Shown here: piece after piece, positions 34,804 to 44,050 of the stretch
Layout: each line of letters begins with the position of its first letter
Position numbering within the stretch: the first letter of the stretch is position 1
Source: Pseudomonas sp. Irchel s3h14
GTDB taxonomy: Bacteria; Pseudomonadota; Gammaproteobacteria; Pseudomonadales; Pseudomonadaceae
Direction: 5' to 3'
Assembly (NCBI RefSeq): GCF_900187425.1
Contig: NZ_FYDJ01000010.1
Coordinates: 62,001 to 126,000, forward strand
DNA length: 64,000 nt
Notes under the pieces: model-generated
Database searches by the model: none
Told to the model about the DNA's origin: nothing
What the model saw: only the letters and a program-made list of their open reading frames with translations
Program-made: the position numbers and the translations under genes

Positions 34804-35955
34804 TTACTTCAGTCCGATCTTGTACAGGGCTCCATCGTCCTCATCGGTCAGCACATACAAATACCCATCCGGCCCTTGCCGCACATCGCGAATGCGCTTG
34901 TTGAGTTCCCCCAGCAATCGCTCTTCGTGAACGATCTTGTCGCCATCGAACTGCAAGCGGATCAACTCCTGGCTCACTAACGCGCCGATAAACACGTTGT
35001 GCTGCCAGGCCTTGAAGCGGTCAGCGTCGTAGAACGCCATGCCGCTGAGGCCGGGGGACTTTTCCCAGACATGGCGTGGGGCGATGGTGCCTTCGGCGGT
35101 CTTGCCCTGGGCTTCCGGAATTGGCTGGCCGGAATAGTTGATGCCATGGGTTGCCATCGGCCAGCCGTAGTTCTTGCCGCGCTCGATGATGTTGATTTCA
35201 TCGCCCCCCTGGGGACCGTGTTCGTTTTCCCAGAGGGTGCCGGTCCAGGGATTGAGCGCCGCGCCTTGTGGATTGCGCTGGCCGTAGGACCAGATTTCCG
35301 GGCGAACGCCGGCCTGACCGACAAAGGGGTTGTCATCCGGCACCTTGCCGTCCGGGTAGATCCGCACGACCTTGCCTTGCAGCTTGTCCAGGTCCTGAGC
35401 AGTTGGCCGGTCGTTGTTCTCGCCAAGGGTGATGAACAGATAGCCGTCACGATCGAACACCAGGCGCGACCCAAAGTGGTTACCGACCGAAAGCTTGGGT
35501 TCCTGGCGAAAGATCACTTTGAAATCCTTGATCGCCGTCAGGTCGTCAGACAGACGACCGCGACCTACCGCCGTCCCGGCCTTGCCGCCCTCACCACCCC
35601 CTTCGGCATACGACAGATAGACCGTGCGGTCTAGTTTGAAGTCGGGCGACAACACCACATCCAGCAAGCCGCCCTGCCCCTTGGCCCAGACCTGTGGCAC
35701 GCCGCTGAGCGGAGCGGAAAGTTTACCGTCGGCGCTGACCACCCGCAGGTTACCGGGCCGTTCGGTCACCAGCATCCCTTGGCGATCGGGAAGAAACGCC
35801 AAGGCCCAGGGATGTTCGAGCCCCTTGGTCATTGTCGTCACCTCAAGGGTGCCCTGTTCGCTGTTCAGATTCTGGGTTGGCGCCGCGAAAACGGGCGCCG
35901 TGACGGTGATCAGTGCGCTGGCACACAGTGTGGCCAGAAGGGTTTTACGCAACAT
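34804..35955 (-). CDS. PQQ-dependent aldose sugar dehydrogenase
   Basis: 383 residues. Signal peptide LLATLCASALITVTAPVFA, then a six-bladed propeller of the soluble glucose/sorbosone dehydrogenase family (YliI/Asd): TMTKGLEHPWALAFLPDR, LVTERPGNLRVV, GDEINIIERGKNYGWP (conserved in the PQQ and metal site), PGLSGMAFYDADRFKAW. It oxidises aldose sugars in the periplasm with PQQ and Ca and passes electrons to the respiratory chain. Start ATG 35955. Single gene, ends next to an inverted repeat. Confidence 0.9.
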   Translation of the reverse strand: MLRKTLLATLCASALITVTAPVFAAPTQNLNSEQGTLEVTTMTKGLEHPWALAFLPDRQGMLVTERPGNLRVVSADGKLSAPLSGVPQVWAKGQGGLLDVVLSPDFKLDRTVYLSYAEGGGEGGKAGTAVGRGRLSDDLTAIKDFKVIFRQEPKLSVGNHFGSRLVFDRDGYLFITLGENNDRPTAQDLDKLQGKVVRIYPDGKVPDDNPFVGQAGVRPEIWSYGQRNPQGAALNPWTGTLWENEHGPQGGDEINIIERGKNYGWPMATHGINYSGQPIPEAQGKTAEGTIAPRHVWEKSPGLSGMAFYDADRFKAWQHNVFIGALVSQELIRLQFDGDKIVHEERLLGELNKRIRDVRQGPDGYLYVLTDEDDGALYKIGLK

Positions 35956-36006
35956 GCACGATTCCTTTTGTCGTTCGAATGGCTGGCAAGAACGCTGCCG
36001 TGCCGT

Positions 36007-36363
36007 TCAACGGTAGTTGGTGTCTGCGTCTCGATGAGGTGGATTGGGAATGAATTTCGGTGGGGTAGCGGGAGGCGGCCGACCTTGGGGATAGCGATTG
36101 CCGATGCCACCATTATCAAGCGTCGGTGGCCTCGGCACGGGCACTGTGTTTGGGCCACGGATGACCGGCACGCTGGGTTGCGTGCCTTGCATGCTGTTGG
36201 GATTGGCCCGGCGAATCGGGCTGTTGTAAGGATTGCTGGCGTTGCCTGTCGGGCTCTGGGCCAACAGCAGTAAAGAAGGTGGCGGCGCGGTGTCGGCCTG
36301 GGCCAGATTGCTCAGCCAGCCACTCAACGCCAACGCGGTGCAGCCGAGCACAAATCTGTTCAT
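36007..36363 (-). CDS. Exported proline-rich protein, unknown
   Basis: 118 residues. A signal peptide (FVLGCTALALSGWLSNLAQA) precedes a low-complexity Pro/Asn/Arg-rich mature part (SPIRRANPNSMQG, RPPPATPPKFIPNPPHR) with no cysteine and no regular fold. It lies 51 bp upstream of the sugar dehydrogenase start on the same strand, so co-transcription is possible. Nothing else can be said from the sequence. Confidence 0.65.
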   Translation of the reverse strand: MNRFVLGCTALALSGWLSNLAQADTAPPPSLLLLAQSPTGNASNPYNSPIRRANPNSMQGTQPSVPVIRGPNTVPVPRPPTLDNGGIGNRYPQGRPPPATPPKFIPNPPHRDADTNYR

Positions 36364-36566
36364 GGGAAGCCTCTCGACATCAGCGTGGATAGGAACTTCG
36401 ATATCACGCTACGCCCGGGGTTCGAATTTGTTAACTAAAACCTCCCGGACAAGATGTAACACGAAGTTGAGCACGCCCCTGATCCCCCACAGGACCGGGC
36501 CGCAAGCCACTGAAACTTTTGCGCCAGGCCGCAGGTCACCTGAACATCACACGCGAGAAGACGACC

Positions 36567-37427
36567 ATGGCACGGGCAATCTGGAAAGGCGCGATCAGTT
36601 TCGGTCTGGTGCATATCCCTGTGGCGCTGGTTTCGGCGACGTCCTCGCACGGGGTGGATTTCGACTGGCTCGACAGCCGCAGCATGGAGCCGGTGGGCTA
36701 CAAGCGTGTCAACAAGGTCACCGGCAAGGAAGTGACCAAGGAACACATCGTTAAAGGTGTGCAGTATGAAAAGGGTCGGTATGTGGTCCTCAGCGAAGAG
36801 GAAATCAAGTCGGCGCACCCGCTGTCCACTCAGACCATCGACATCTTTTCCTTTGTCGACAGCGAGCAGATTCCCCTGCAAAACATCGATACGCCCTACT
36901 ACCTCGCGCCGGATAAACGAGGTGGAAAGGTCTATGCGCTGTTGCGCGAAACGTTAAGCAAAACCAATAAAGTCGCCCTGGCTCATGTTGTGCTGCACAC
37001 GCGTCAGCACCTCGCCGCGCTGATGCCGCTGGAATCGGCGATGGTGCTGGTGATGCTGCGCTGGCCTGCCGAAGTGCGAAGTCTGGATACGCTGGAGTTG
37101 GGCAGTGAAGTCACCAAGCCCGAACTGGCCAAAGGTGAACTCGATATGGCCAAACGACTGGTTCAGGACATGAGCGCAGACTGGAAACCCGAGGATTATC
37201 GCGACAGTTTTGAAGACAAGATCATGGCGTTAGTTGAGAAGAAGGCCAACGAAGGCAAGATCGAGGATGTGGAAACAGCGACGGGTGAAGAGGAGCGCAA
37301 AACCGCAGACGTTATCGATCTGACCGAGCTGCTTAAACGCAGCCTCGGCGGCAAGAGCACGGGCAAAACGAAGCCCGCCGCGAAACCCGCCGCACACAAA
37401 AAAGCCACGAAGACTTCTCGTGGCTGA
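36567..37427 (+). CDS. ku: Ku protein (non-homologous end joining)
   Basis: 286 residues from ATG 36567. Bacterial Ku core: MARAIWKGAISFGLVHIPV, PVGYKRVNKVTGKEV, VDSEQIPLQNIDTPYYLAPD and the C-terminal DYRDSFEDKIMALVEKK-like segment. The extended tail (SLGGKSTGKTKPAAKPAAHK) is Lys/Ala-rich, as in Ku proteins that bind DNA and recruit LigD. Ku homodimers bind double-strand ends and recruit the ligase. No ligD is nearby, so the partner is elsewhere. A REP palindrome follows and separates it from the convergent lpxO. Confidence 0.93.
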   Translation: MARAIWKGAISFGLVHIPVALVSATSSHGVDFDWLDSRSMEPVGYKRVNKVTGKEVTKEHIVKGVQYEKGRYVVLSEEEIKSAHPLSTQTIDIFSFVDSEQIPLQNIDTPYYLAPDKRGGKVYALLRETLSKTNKVALAHVVLHTRQHLAALMPLESAMVLVMLRWPAEVRSLDTLELGSEVTKPELAKGELDMAKRLVQDMSADWKPEDYRDSFEDKIMALVEKKANEGKIEDVETATGEEERKTADVIDLTELLKRSLGGKSTGKTKPAAKPAAHKKATKTSRG

Positions 37428-37451
37428 TTGAAAGTTTGCGGTGAATGTTTT

Positions 37452-37528
37452 GGCCTCTTCGCGAGCAAGCCCGCTCCCACAGTTGACCGCGATCTAATGT
37501 GGGAGCGGGCTTGCTCGCGAAGGGGCCA
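37452..37528. repeat. REPIN between ku and lpxO
   Basis: GCGAGCAAGCCCGCTCCCAC and GTGGGAGCGGGCTTGCTCGC form the arms, 17-18 bases apart. Classic Pseudomonas REP doublet between two convergent genes. Confidence 0.88.
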
Positions 37529-37546
37529 TACGCCGTGACACAATCT

Positions 37547-38458
37547 TTAGATCAAAACAAAAAACGCCAACAATCCGCCAAAAACCGCCCATTTCTCCAG
37601 GTAATAGAGCTTGCGGTTGCGCTTTTTGAGCGCTTTGCCGTGCAGGCGAATCTTGTAGATTTTGGCGAACAAGCGGTTGATACCGCCGGTCTTGTCACCC
37701 GCATCGTTTGGCGCGCCCGCCGCCGACATCACGTTACGGCTGAACCAGCCATTGAACGCCGCCGCCCAGCGATACTTCATCGGCCGCTCTACGTCGCAGA
37801 ACAGAATGATGCGGTTGTGCTCGGTAGTGTTTTCGGCGTAATGAATGAAGGTTTCGTCGAACATGACCGCTTCACCGTCGCGCCAGTGGTAGTTCTCGCC
37901 ATCGACGTTGATGTAGCAACCGGCATCGTTCGGTGTTTCCAGGCCCAGGTGATAGCGATAGGAACCGGCATACGGATCGCGGTGACGCACCAGTTTGGAA
38001 CCCGGTGGCAGCTCGGCGAACATCGCGGCCTTGATCGAGCCGATGCGTTGCACCAGTTCGGTGGTGCGCGGGCAGAGTTTCATCGCCGAAGGATGGCTGT
38101 CGCCGTACCACTTCAGGTAGAAACGTTTCCAGCCCGTCTTGAAGAACGAGTTGAAGCCGACATCGTCGTATTGAATTGAGCGCTTGATCTCCCCGGCCCT
38201 GAGCAGATTCTGGCCCTCGGCACGAATTTCTTCCCAATGGTCCTGCAGCGGACTCAAATCAGGAAAGTCGGCCGGGTTGAGATAAGGCTTGTTGGGGATT
38301 TTCGAGAACATATAAAGGAAGCAGTTGATCGGCGCCAGAAACGTCGAGTGGTCGCTCAATTGGCGGCCCAGCTTGTGGCGCACGCGTCCGCGCAAGTGGA
38401 CGTACGCAATGGATACAACATAAACAGCGGCAATGATCAATTTCACAAAAATCGTCAC
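37547..38458 (-). CDS. lpxO: Lipid A hydroxylase LpxO-like Fe(II)/2-oxoglutarate dioxygenase
   Basis: 303 residues. A membrane anchor at the start (FVKLIIAAVYVVSIAYVHL) and a hydrophobic end (WAVFGGLLAFFVLI) bracket an aspartyl/asparaginyl beta-hydroxylase fold. The iron/2OG motif is in LVRHRDPYAGSYRYHLGLE and FIHYAENTTEHNRIILFCDVE. LpxO adds a 2-hydroxyl to a secondary acyl chain of lipid A, at the inner membrane. Pseudomonas genomes often hold two paralogues, and the one present here is the long form. SD not strong. Confidence 0.88.
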   Translation of the reverse strand: MTIFVKLIIAAVYVVSIAYVHLRGRVRHKLGRQLSDHSTFLAPINCFLYMFSKIPNKPYLNPADFPDLSPLQDHWEEIRAEGQNLLRAGEIKRSIQYDDVGFNSFFKTGWKRFYLKWYGDSHPSAMKLCPRTTELVQRIGSIKAAMFAELPPGSKLVRHRDPYAGSYRYHLGLETPNDAGCYINVDGENYHWRDGEAVMFDETFIHYAENTTEHNRIILFCDVERPMKYRWAAAFNGWFSRNVMSAAGAPNDAGDKTGGINRLFAKIYKIRLHGKALKKRNRKLYYLEKWAVFGGLLAFFVLI

Positions 38459-38942
38459 ACGTCAGAAGTGAACAAACTGCGTCCCTTGCCAGCCGATCGG
38501 CCCGAGGGTCTTGTGCAGCGTCTGAATACTAAATAGCGGTCCCGAATGGCGCGTCCTTGAGCCCATGCCGCCTGTCGGCATCAAGTGATAGATGGCATTT
38601 TAGCCACAGTTTGTAACCAATAGTTAACCTTCAGATGTGAAAATCTGTCCACTGATGCTGCCAAAGTGGCCGTGCGGCCTTAACGCCCTATCGTTTAAAG
38701 AGCCAGACCAGTACAATCGCCGCCAAACATTACGCGCCCCCCTTGGTTGATGACGGGAATGAACCCCGTGTCAGCGCACTTCGACTCGGGCCAAGCGCTC
38801 CATATGCTGCTGTCCACTTATTGCCAGATGGACCTTCCGCTTCTGACCGGGATGCATTTCCTGTGGTTCGAAAACCGGAAACGGGTACTGAATCGGTACT
38901 GCCGCAACCCTAGCTACTCTGAATGCTTCGCAGGAAAAACCT
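38459..38942. other. Intergenic region between lpxO and the ABC-F gene
   Basis: 484 bases without a convincing gene. Near the right end TTCC-TGT-GGTT-CGAA-AACC-GGAA (about 38859-38881) can form a stem, followed by a direct repeat GGTACTG-AATC-GGTACTG. They could be part of a structured leader of the ABC-F gene; a 70-codon frame across it (38747-38959) is not supported. Confidence 0.35.
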
Positions 38943-40532
38943 TTGATCTCTACAGCTAACATCACGATGCAGTTCGGCGCCAAGCCGCTATTCGAAAACG
39001 TTTCGGTCAAATTCGCCGCGGGCAACCGCTACGGCCTGATCGGCGCCAACGGTTGCGGCAAGTCGACTTTCATGAAAATCCTCGGCGACGACCTCGAGCC
39101 GTCCGGCGGCCAGGTCATGCTCGAGCCGAACGTGCGTCTGGGTAAATTGCGCCAGGACCAGTTCGCTTACGAAGAATTTACCGTGATCGATACCGTGATC
39201 ATGGGTCACGAAGAGCTGTGGAAGGTCAAGGCCGAGCGCGACCGCATCTACTCGCTGCCGGAAATGACCGAAGAAGACGGCATGGCCGTTGCGGAACTGG
39301 AAACCGAATTCGCCGAAATGGACGGCTACACCGCCGAATCCCGCGCCGGCGAACTGCTGCTGGGCCTGGGTATCGGCATCGAGCAACACTTTGGCCCGAT
39401 GAGCGAGGTTTCCCCAGGCTGGAAACTGCGCGTATTGCTGGCTCAGGCGCTGTTCTCCGATCCTGAAGTGCTGTTGCTCGACGAACCGACCAACCACCTG
39501 GACATCAACACCATCCGCTGGCTGGAAAACATCCTGACCCAGCGCTCCAGCCTGATGATCATCATCTCTCACGACCGTCACTTCCTGAACAGCGTGTGCA
39601 CCCACATGGCTGACCTGGATTACGGCGAACTGCGTCTGTTCCCGGGCAACTACGACGAGTACATGACCGTGGCGACCCAGTCCCGCGAGCAACTGCTGTC
39701 GGACAACGCCAAGAAGAAGGCGCAGATCTCGGAACTGCAATCGTTCGTCAGCCGCTTCTCGGCCAACGCCTCGAAAGCCAAGCAGGCCACCTCCCGCGCC
39801 AAGGCGATCGACAAGATCCAACTGGCCGAAGTCAAGCCTTCGAGCCGTGTGAGCCCGTTCATCCGTTTCGAACAAACCAAGAAGCTGCACCGTCAGGCGG
39901 TCATCGTCGAGCGCATGGCCAAAGGCTTCGACGGCAAGACACTGTTCAAGGACTTCAGCTTCCAGGTTGAAGCTGGCGAGCGCGTGGCGATCATCGGCCC
40001 GAACGGTATCGGTAAAACCACTCTGCTGCGCACCCTGGTCAACGAACTGACCCCGGATGCCGGCACCGTGAAGTGGACCGACGCCGCGGAACTGGGCTAC
40101 TACGCTCAGGACCACGCGCACGACTTCGAAGACGACTGCAACCTGTTCGACTGGATGGGCCAATGGACCCAGGGCGGCGAGCAAATCGTTCGCGGTACCC
40201 TCGGCCGTATGCTGTTCTCCAACGACGAGATCCTCAAGTCGGTCAAGGTCATCTCCGGTGGTGAGCAAGGTCGCATGCTGTTCGGCAAGCTGATCCTGCA
40301 AAAGCCGAACGTGCTGATCATGGACGAACCGACCAACCACTTGGACATGGAATCCATCGAGGCGCTGAACCTGGCGCTGGAGAACTACCCGGGCACGCTG
40401 ATCTTCGTCAGCCACGACCGTGAGTTCGTATCGTCCCTGGCCACCCGCATTATCGAGCTCAGCCCTAGCGGCGTGATCGATTTCAGCGGCACCTATGACG
40501 ACTACCTGCGTAGCCAGGGCGTTGTGTTCTAA
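38943..40532 (+). CDS. ybiT: ABC-F family ATPase, YbiT-like
   Basis: 529 residues from TTG 38943, with AGGAAA eight bases before it; it gives the family N-terminus ISTANITMQFGAKPLFENV. Two ATPase domains: GANGCGKST / LLLDEPTNHLD and GPNGIGKTT / LIMDEPTNHLD, with SGGEQGRMLFGKL in the second signature, and a linker helix (SKAKQATSRAKAID) between them. No membrane segments. ABC-F proteins act on the ribosome, in translation control or antibiotic protection; YbiT is a housekeeping type. A good terminator follows. Confidence 0.93.
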   Translation: MISTANITMQFGAKPLFENVSVKFAAGNRYGLIGANGCGKSTFMKILGDDLEPSGGQVMLEPNVRLGKLRQDQFAYEEFTVIDTVIMGHEELWKVKAERDRIYSLPEMTEEDGMAVAELETEFAEMDGYTAESRAGELLLGLGIGIEQHFGPMSEVSPGWKLRVLLAQALFSDPEVLLLDEPTNHLDINTIRWLENILTQRSSLMIIISHDRHFLNSVCTHMADLDYGELRLFPGNYDEYMTVATQSREQLLSDNAKKKAQISELQSFVSRFSANASKAKQATSRAKAIDKIQLAEVKPSSRVSPFIRFEQTKKLHRQAVIVERMAKGFDGKTLFKDFSFQVEAGERVAIIGPNGIGKTTLLRTLVNELTPDAGTVKWTDAAELGYYAQDHAHDFEDDCNLFDWMGQWTQGGEQIVRGTLGRMLFSNDEILKSVKVISGGEQGRMLFGKLILQKPNVLIMDEPTNHLDMESIEALNLALENYPGTLIFVSHDREFVSSLATRIIELSPSGVIDFSGTYDDYLRSQGVVF

Positions 40533-40548
40533 ATAGCTGCTGAAACTG

Positions 40549-40578
40549 AAAAGCCCTGTCCAAGTGACGGGGCTTTTT
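40549..40578 (+). terminator. Intrinsic terminator of the ABC-F gene
   Basis: AAAAGCCCTGTC-CAAGT-GACGGGGCTTTTT: a 9-10 bp stem with one G-T pair and T5, 17 bases after the stop codon. Confidence 0.88.
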
Positions 40579-40611
40579 GCATTTCAGGGACATGGGATGT
40601 TTTGGTGCCGA

Positions 40612-40686
40612 GACCTTCGCGAGCAAGCCCGCTCCCACATGTGAAAGGCGTTCCACTGTGGGAGCGGGCTTGCTCGCGAAGAGGCC
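40612..40686. repeat. REPIN after the ABC-F terminator
   Basis: CGCGAGCAAGCCCGCTCCCAC and the reverse arm GTGGGAGCGGGCTTGCTCGCG, same family as 37452-37528. Confidence 0.88.
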
Positions 40687-40793
40687 CTCAATAACACCGC
40701 AAAATTCAAAGCCAATATAGTTAGCCTGCTTCCTTTTATTTTCCATGCAAGCCATGATGCAGTTCTCCTACCGCCGCCCGCGAACGAGCCCTC

Positions 40794-41981
40794 ATGTCTG
40801 TGCAGCAACTGCCACCACAAAGCTCCATGGCGATCACCCTGCAGATCGTCTCTATCGTCTTCTATACCTTTATTGCCTTCCTCTGCATCGGCCTGCCGAT
40901 TGCAGTGTTGCCCGGCTATGTCCACGAACAGCTGGGTTTCAGTGCGATCATCGCGGGGCTGACCATCGGCTCGCAGTACCTGGCCACCCTGCTCAGCCGC
41001 CCGATGGCCGGACGCCTGTCGGACAGCATCGGCACCAAAAAGGCGATTGTTTACGGGTTATTAGGGATTGTGTTGAGCGGCGTGCTGACGTTGATTTCAA
41101 CGCTGCTGCAAAGTCTTCCATTGCTGAGCCTGTTGGTCCTGATCGCCGGCCGTTTGTTGCTGGGGATTGCCCAGGGATTGATCGGGGTCGGCACCATCAG
41201 TTGGTGCATGGGTCAGGTGGGCGCTGAACATACTGCGCGATCGATCTCCTGGAACGGCATCGCCTCCTACGGCGCCATCGCCATTGGTGCGCCGCTGGGG
41301 GTGGTGATGGTCGGCGAGCTGGGGTTCGCGAGTCTTGGGATCGCGCTGTCGGTGCTGGCGCTGGCGGCACTGTTGCTGATCCGTAACAAACCCTCGGTGC
41401 CGGTGATTCGCGGCGAGCGCCTGCCGTTCTGGGCGGTGTTCGGGCGCATTGCGCCGTTCGGTGCGAGCCTGAGCCTCGCCTCCATCGGTTACGGCACCCT
41501 GACCACTTTTATTACCCTGTACTACGTCAGCCGTGGCTGGGCCGGCGCGGCTTATTGCCTGACGGTGTTCGGCGTGTGTTTCATTCTGGCGCGGCTGTTG
41601 TTCATCTCTAGCATCAGCCGTTTTGGCGGATTCACCTCGGCCATTGCCTGTATGAGCATTGAAACGGTGGGCCTGGTGTTGCTGTGGCTGGCGCCTTCGA
41701 CCGGTTATGCGCTGATCGGCGCAGGCCTGACCGGGTTCGGTCTGTCGCTGGTGTATCCGGCGCTGGGGGTCGAAGCGATCAAGCAAGTGCCCAACTCCAG
41801 CCGAGGGGCGGGACTGAGTGCTTACGCGGTGTTTTTCGATCTGGCGCTGGCGATTGCCGGGCCGTTGATGGGCGCGGTGGCGTTGAACCTGGGGTACACG
41901 TGGATTTTCTTCAGCGCGGCGTTGTTGTCGGTGGCAGGACTCGGTTTGACCCTGTTACTGAAACGCCGCGCGATGGCCTGA
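40794..41981 (+). CDS. MFS transporter, YhhS/YfcJ-like
   Basis: 395 residues with 12 predicted membrane helices. The loop after helix 2 has the MFS A motif RPMAGRLSDSIGTKKA. The N-terminus (ITLQIVSIVFYTFIAFLCIGLPIAVLPGYV) fits the YhhS/arabinose-efflux-like group, with unknown substrate. ATG 40794; a stop-free extension upstream has no site. It is followed by a REPIN and appears to be transcribed alone. Confidence 0.88.
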   Translation: MSVQQLPPQSSMAITLQIVSIVFYTFIAFLCIGLPIAVLPGYVHEQLGFSAIIAGLTIGSQYLATLLSRPMAGRLSDSIGTKKAIVYGLLGIVLSGVLTLISTLLQSLPLLSLLVLIAGRLLLGIAQGLIGVGTISWCMGQVGAEHTARSISWNGIASYGAIAIGAPLGVVMVGELGFASLGIALSVLALAALLLIRNKPSVPVIRGERLPFWAVFGRIAPFGASLSLASIGYGTLTTFITLYYVSRGWAGAAYCLTVFGVCFILARLLFISSISRFGGFTSAIACMSIETVGLVLLWLAPSTGYALIGAGLTGFGLSLVYPALGVEAIKQVPNSSRGAGLSAYAVFFDLALAIAGPLMGAVALNLGYTWIFFSAALLSVAGLGLTLLLKRRAMA

Positions 41982-41991
41982 CACTGCAATC

Positions 41992-42086
41992 CCTGTAGGA
42001 GCTGAGCTTGCTCGCGATGGCGGCGTCAAATTCAATACTGAGTCGTCAGACAGGCCGCCATCGCGAGCAAGCTCAGCTCCTACAGG
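41992..42086. repeat. REPIN after the MFS gene
   Basis: CCTGTAGGAGCTGAGCTTGC and its reverse complement bound the repeat; same family as 10541-10634. Confidence 0.88.
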
Positions 42087-42092
42087 ACTATC

Positions 42093-43130
42093 TTATTGAT
42101 CGGCTGTCTGCATTCCGGCCCGGGTCGGTTTGCCAAGCGCGTGAGAGAAGAAACGCCCGGCTTCGGACACCATGGTGCGATGGATGTCTTTGCGGTCTAC
42201 GCCATCGGCATCGGTACACAGCGCCGGCATGGCGAGGATCTGCTCTTCGTTGCAAGGTGCCAGGAACACAAAGTGCCCTGCCCCGGCCAGCAACTTGAAG
42301 TCCGGTGCGACCGGCAGTTTACGCGCGAGGGCGGCGGCATTCTTGTCGAATGCCACCAGTTTGTCGCCGTCGCCGCTGTAGAGCAGCACTGGCACATGCA
42401 CGTCGGCCAGAGTATGGCGGCCAAACTTCAGGCTCAGCGGCGCCATGAGCAACAAGGCGCGAACCCGCGGGTCAGCCACCGGTTGCAAGTCATCGCGGTC
42501 AGCAATCAATTCGCCTTGGGTGTTGCAGGCATCGCGGTCGTCCGGGCGTTCCTGACAATAGCGGCGCAGACGGTCCAGGTCGGGTGTCGCGCCGGACAGA
42601 ATCAGCGCCGTCTCCCCGCCAGCCGAATAACCAATCACACCGACCTGATCGGCATTGACGAAGGGCGCGAGCATTCGATCGCCAAGCGTCGCGGTAATGG
42701 CTTCGGAAATCTGGATGGGCCGACCGTAAAGGTTACTCAACGTACCGAGGCGGCTGTGGTCTTTGGAGTTGTCGCCGGGATGGATCACCGCCACCACCAC
42801 AAACCCTTTGCGTGCCAGCGACGTGGCGAGATCGTTTAAGGCCAGCGGGGTTCCGGTGTTGCCGTGGGACAGCATCAGCAGCGGGAAACGGCCGATGGCG
42901 ACTCGGGTGTCTTCCCCCGCTTCGACCGTGTAGCCCTCGAGGATGCTGGAGTGTTCCTTGTCGCTGGAGGGATAGAAGGCGATGGCGCGCATCGGCTGCA
43001 AGTCCAGAGGGTCGAGAAAGCTCATCTCATGGAAGCCGACGCTCCAGTGAGGATGCGGCGCAGGCGCGGCGTGCACTGAGTTCAGGCTGCTGAGCAGGCA
43101 AAACAGTAAGGTTGCACAAAGACGCACCAT
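42093..43130 (-). CDS. Exported alpha/beta hydrolase (dienelactone hydrolase-like)
   Basis: 345 residues from ATG 43130 with GGAG six bases before it. Signal peptide RLCATLLFCLLSSLNSVHA, then an alpha/beta-hydrolase with HGNTGTPLALNDLATSLARKG, nucleophile elbow GYSAGGETAL, Asp in VLLYSGDGDKLV and His in AGAGHFVFLAP. These position it near PAF-acetylhydrolase/dienelactone-hydrolase-like esterases; substrate unknown. Located in the periplasm. The next gene, azoR, has its own terminator. Confidence 0.82.
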   Translation of the reverse strand: MVRLCATLLFCLLSSLNSVHAAPAPHPHWSVGFHEMSFLDPLDLQPMRAIAFYPSSDKEHSSILEGYTVEAGEDTRVAIGRFPLLMLSHGNTGTPLALNDLATSLARKGFVVVAVIHPGDNSKDHSRLGTLSNLYGRPIQISEAITATLGDRMLAPFVNADQVGVIGYSAGGETALILSGATPDLDRLRRYCQERPDDRDACNTQGELIADRDDLQPVADPRVRALLLMAPLSLKFGRHTLADVHVPVLLYSGDGDKLVAFDKNAAALARKLPVAPDFKLLAGAGHFVFLAPCNEEQILAMPALCTDADGVDRKDIHRTMVSEAGRFFSHALGKPTRAGMQTADQ

Positions 43131-43222
43131 GGGAGGCTCCACCTGGCTACTGACCGGGGACGTTAACCCTCGACTGCATAACACGGGCCACTATTTTATG
43201 AAATTCCGAAACAGCTAGAAAC

Positions 43223-43270
43223 AAAAAACTCCGTATCTGGCACTTGCGTGATCAGAATACAGAGTTTTTT
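43223..43270. terminator. Terminator, azoR side
   Basis: AAAAAACTCCGTAT and ATACAGAGTTTTTT pair with one mismatch; each end has an A or T run, so it works on either strand. It ends azoR, which is read on the minus strand. Confidence 0.78.
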
Positions 43271-43309
43271 GGGTGTTGCTTGAGCTGTTTGATTTTCTTT
43301 ACAGAAGCC

Positions 43310-43921
43310 TTACGCAGCGGCGAACAACTGCTCGCTGATTTGCGTGTGAGCGTCGCTCATGGCTTTGGTGCGGACTTCGTCACCGTAGGACAGGCCATGG
43401 GCACGGACGAACTCGATGTCAGTGATACCGATGAAGCCGAACAGCACCTTCAAGTAGTCTTCGTGAGCAACACCAGTCGCCTGACCCGCATGCAGACCGC
43501 CGGAAGTCGATACGATCACGACTTTCTTGCCACCGCACAGGCCTTCAGGGCCGGCTTCGGTGTAACGGAAGGTCTGACCGGCAACGGCGATGCGGTCGAT
43601 CCAGGCCTTGAGTTGGGTCGGGATGGTGAAGTTGTACATCGGAGCTGCAATCACCACGGCATCGGCGGCGAGGAATTCGGCCAGGGTGGTGGCGCTCAGC
43701 TCGGCTTCGTGTTGCTGGGCGGCGTTGCGCAGTTCAGCGGTGGTGCCGGCGGCAACCAGGGTCGTGGCGGAAAAATGGCTGATGGCATCAGCGGCCAGGT
43801 CGCGGTAGGTCACCACGGCAGCCGGCTCGGCGATTTGCCAGGCTTTAACGACTTCGCTGCTCAGCTGACGGGAAGCCGAGTTGTCACCAAGAATGCTCGA
43901 ATCGATATGCAGCAGTTTCAT
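43310..43921 (-). CDS. azoR: FMN-dependent NADH-azoreductase
   Basis: 203 residues from ATG 43921, with GGAGATCC seven bases upstream. Flavodoxin fold: MKLLHIDSSILGDNSASRQL, APMYNFTIPTQLKAWID, VSTSGGLHAG with the FMN phosphate loops. It reduces azo dyes and quinones using NADH. The same frame is open for another 332 codons upstream, through the divergent LysR gene, which is a shadow. The divergent LysR gene 129 bp away is its probable regulator. Confidence 0.93.
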   Translation of the reverse strand: MKLLHIDSSILGDNSASRQLSSEVVKAWQIAEPAAVVTYRDLAADAISHFSATTLVAAGTTAELRNAAQQHEAELSATTLAEFLAADAVVIAAPMYNFTIPTQLKAWIDRIAVAGQTFRYTEAGPEGLCGGKKVVIVSTSGGLHAGQATGVAHEDYLKVLFGFIGITDIEFVRAHGLSYGDEVRTKAMSDAHTQISEQLFAAA

Positions 43922-44050
43922 GTGGGATCTCCAGGTGAGGATCGCTACAAGGCGATCTGATGGGGAGAATCCTACAGGCGAAACCAATAGCTGATTAGAC
44001 TGCAACAATGCGATAGTTCGTCCCACTGATAGAACAATCGAGTTCACACC

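Noticed and set aside
38747..38959. 70-codon frame overlapping the start of the ABC-F gene
   Set aside because: No ribosome-binding site and no regular codon pattern; at most a leader ORF, which cannot be shown.
38988..40415. 475-codon frame on the strand opposite the ABC-F gene
   Set aside because: Antisense shadow caused by GC-rich codon use; the plus-strand gene has all ABC motifs. The same applies to antisense frames at 12449-13423, 18475-19509, 47385-48608 and 61444-63066.
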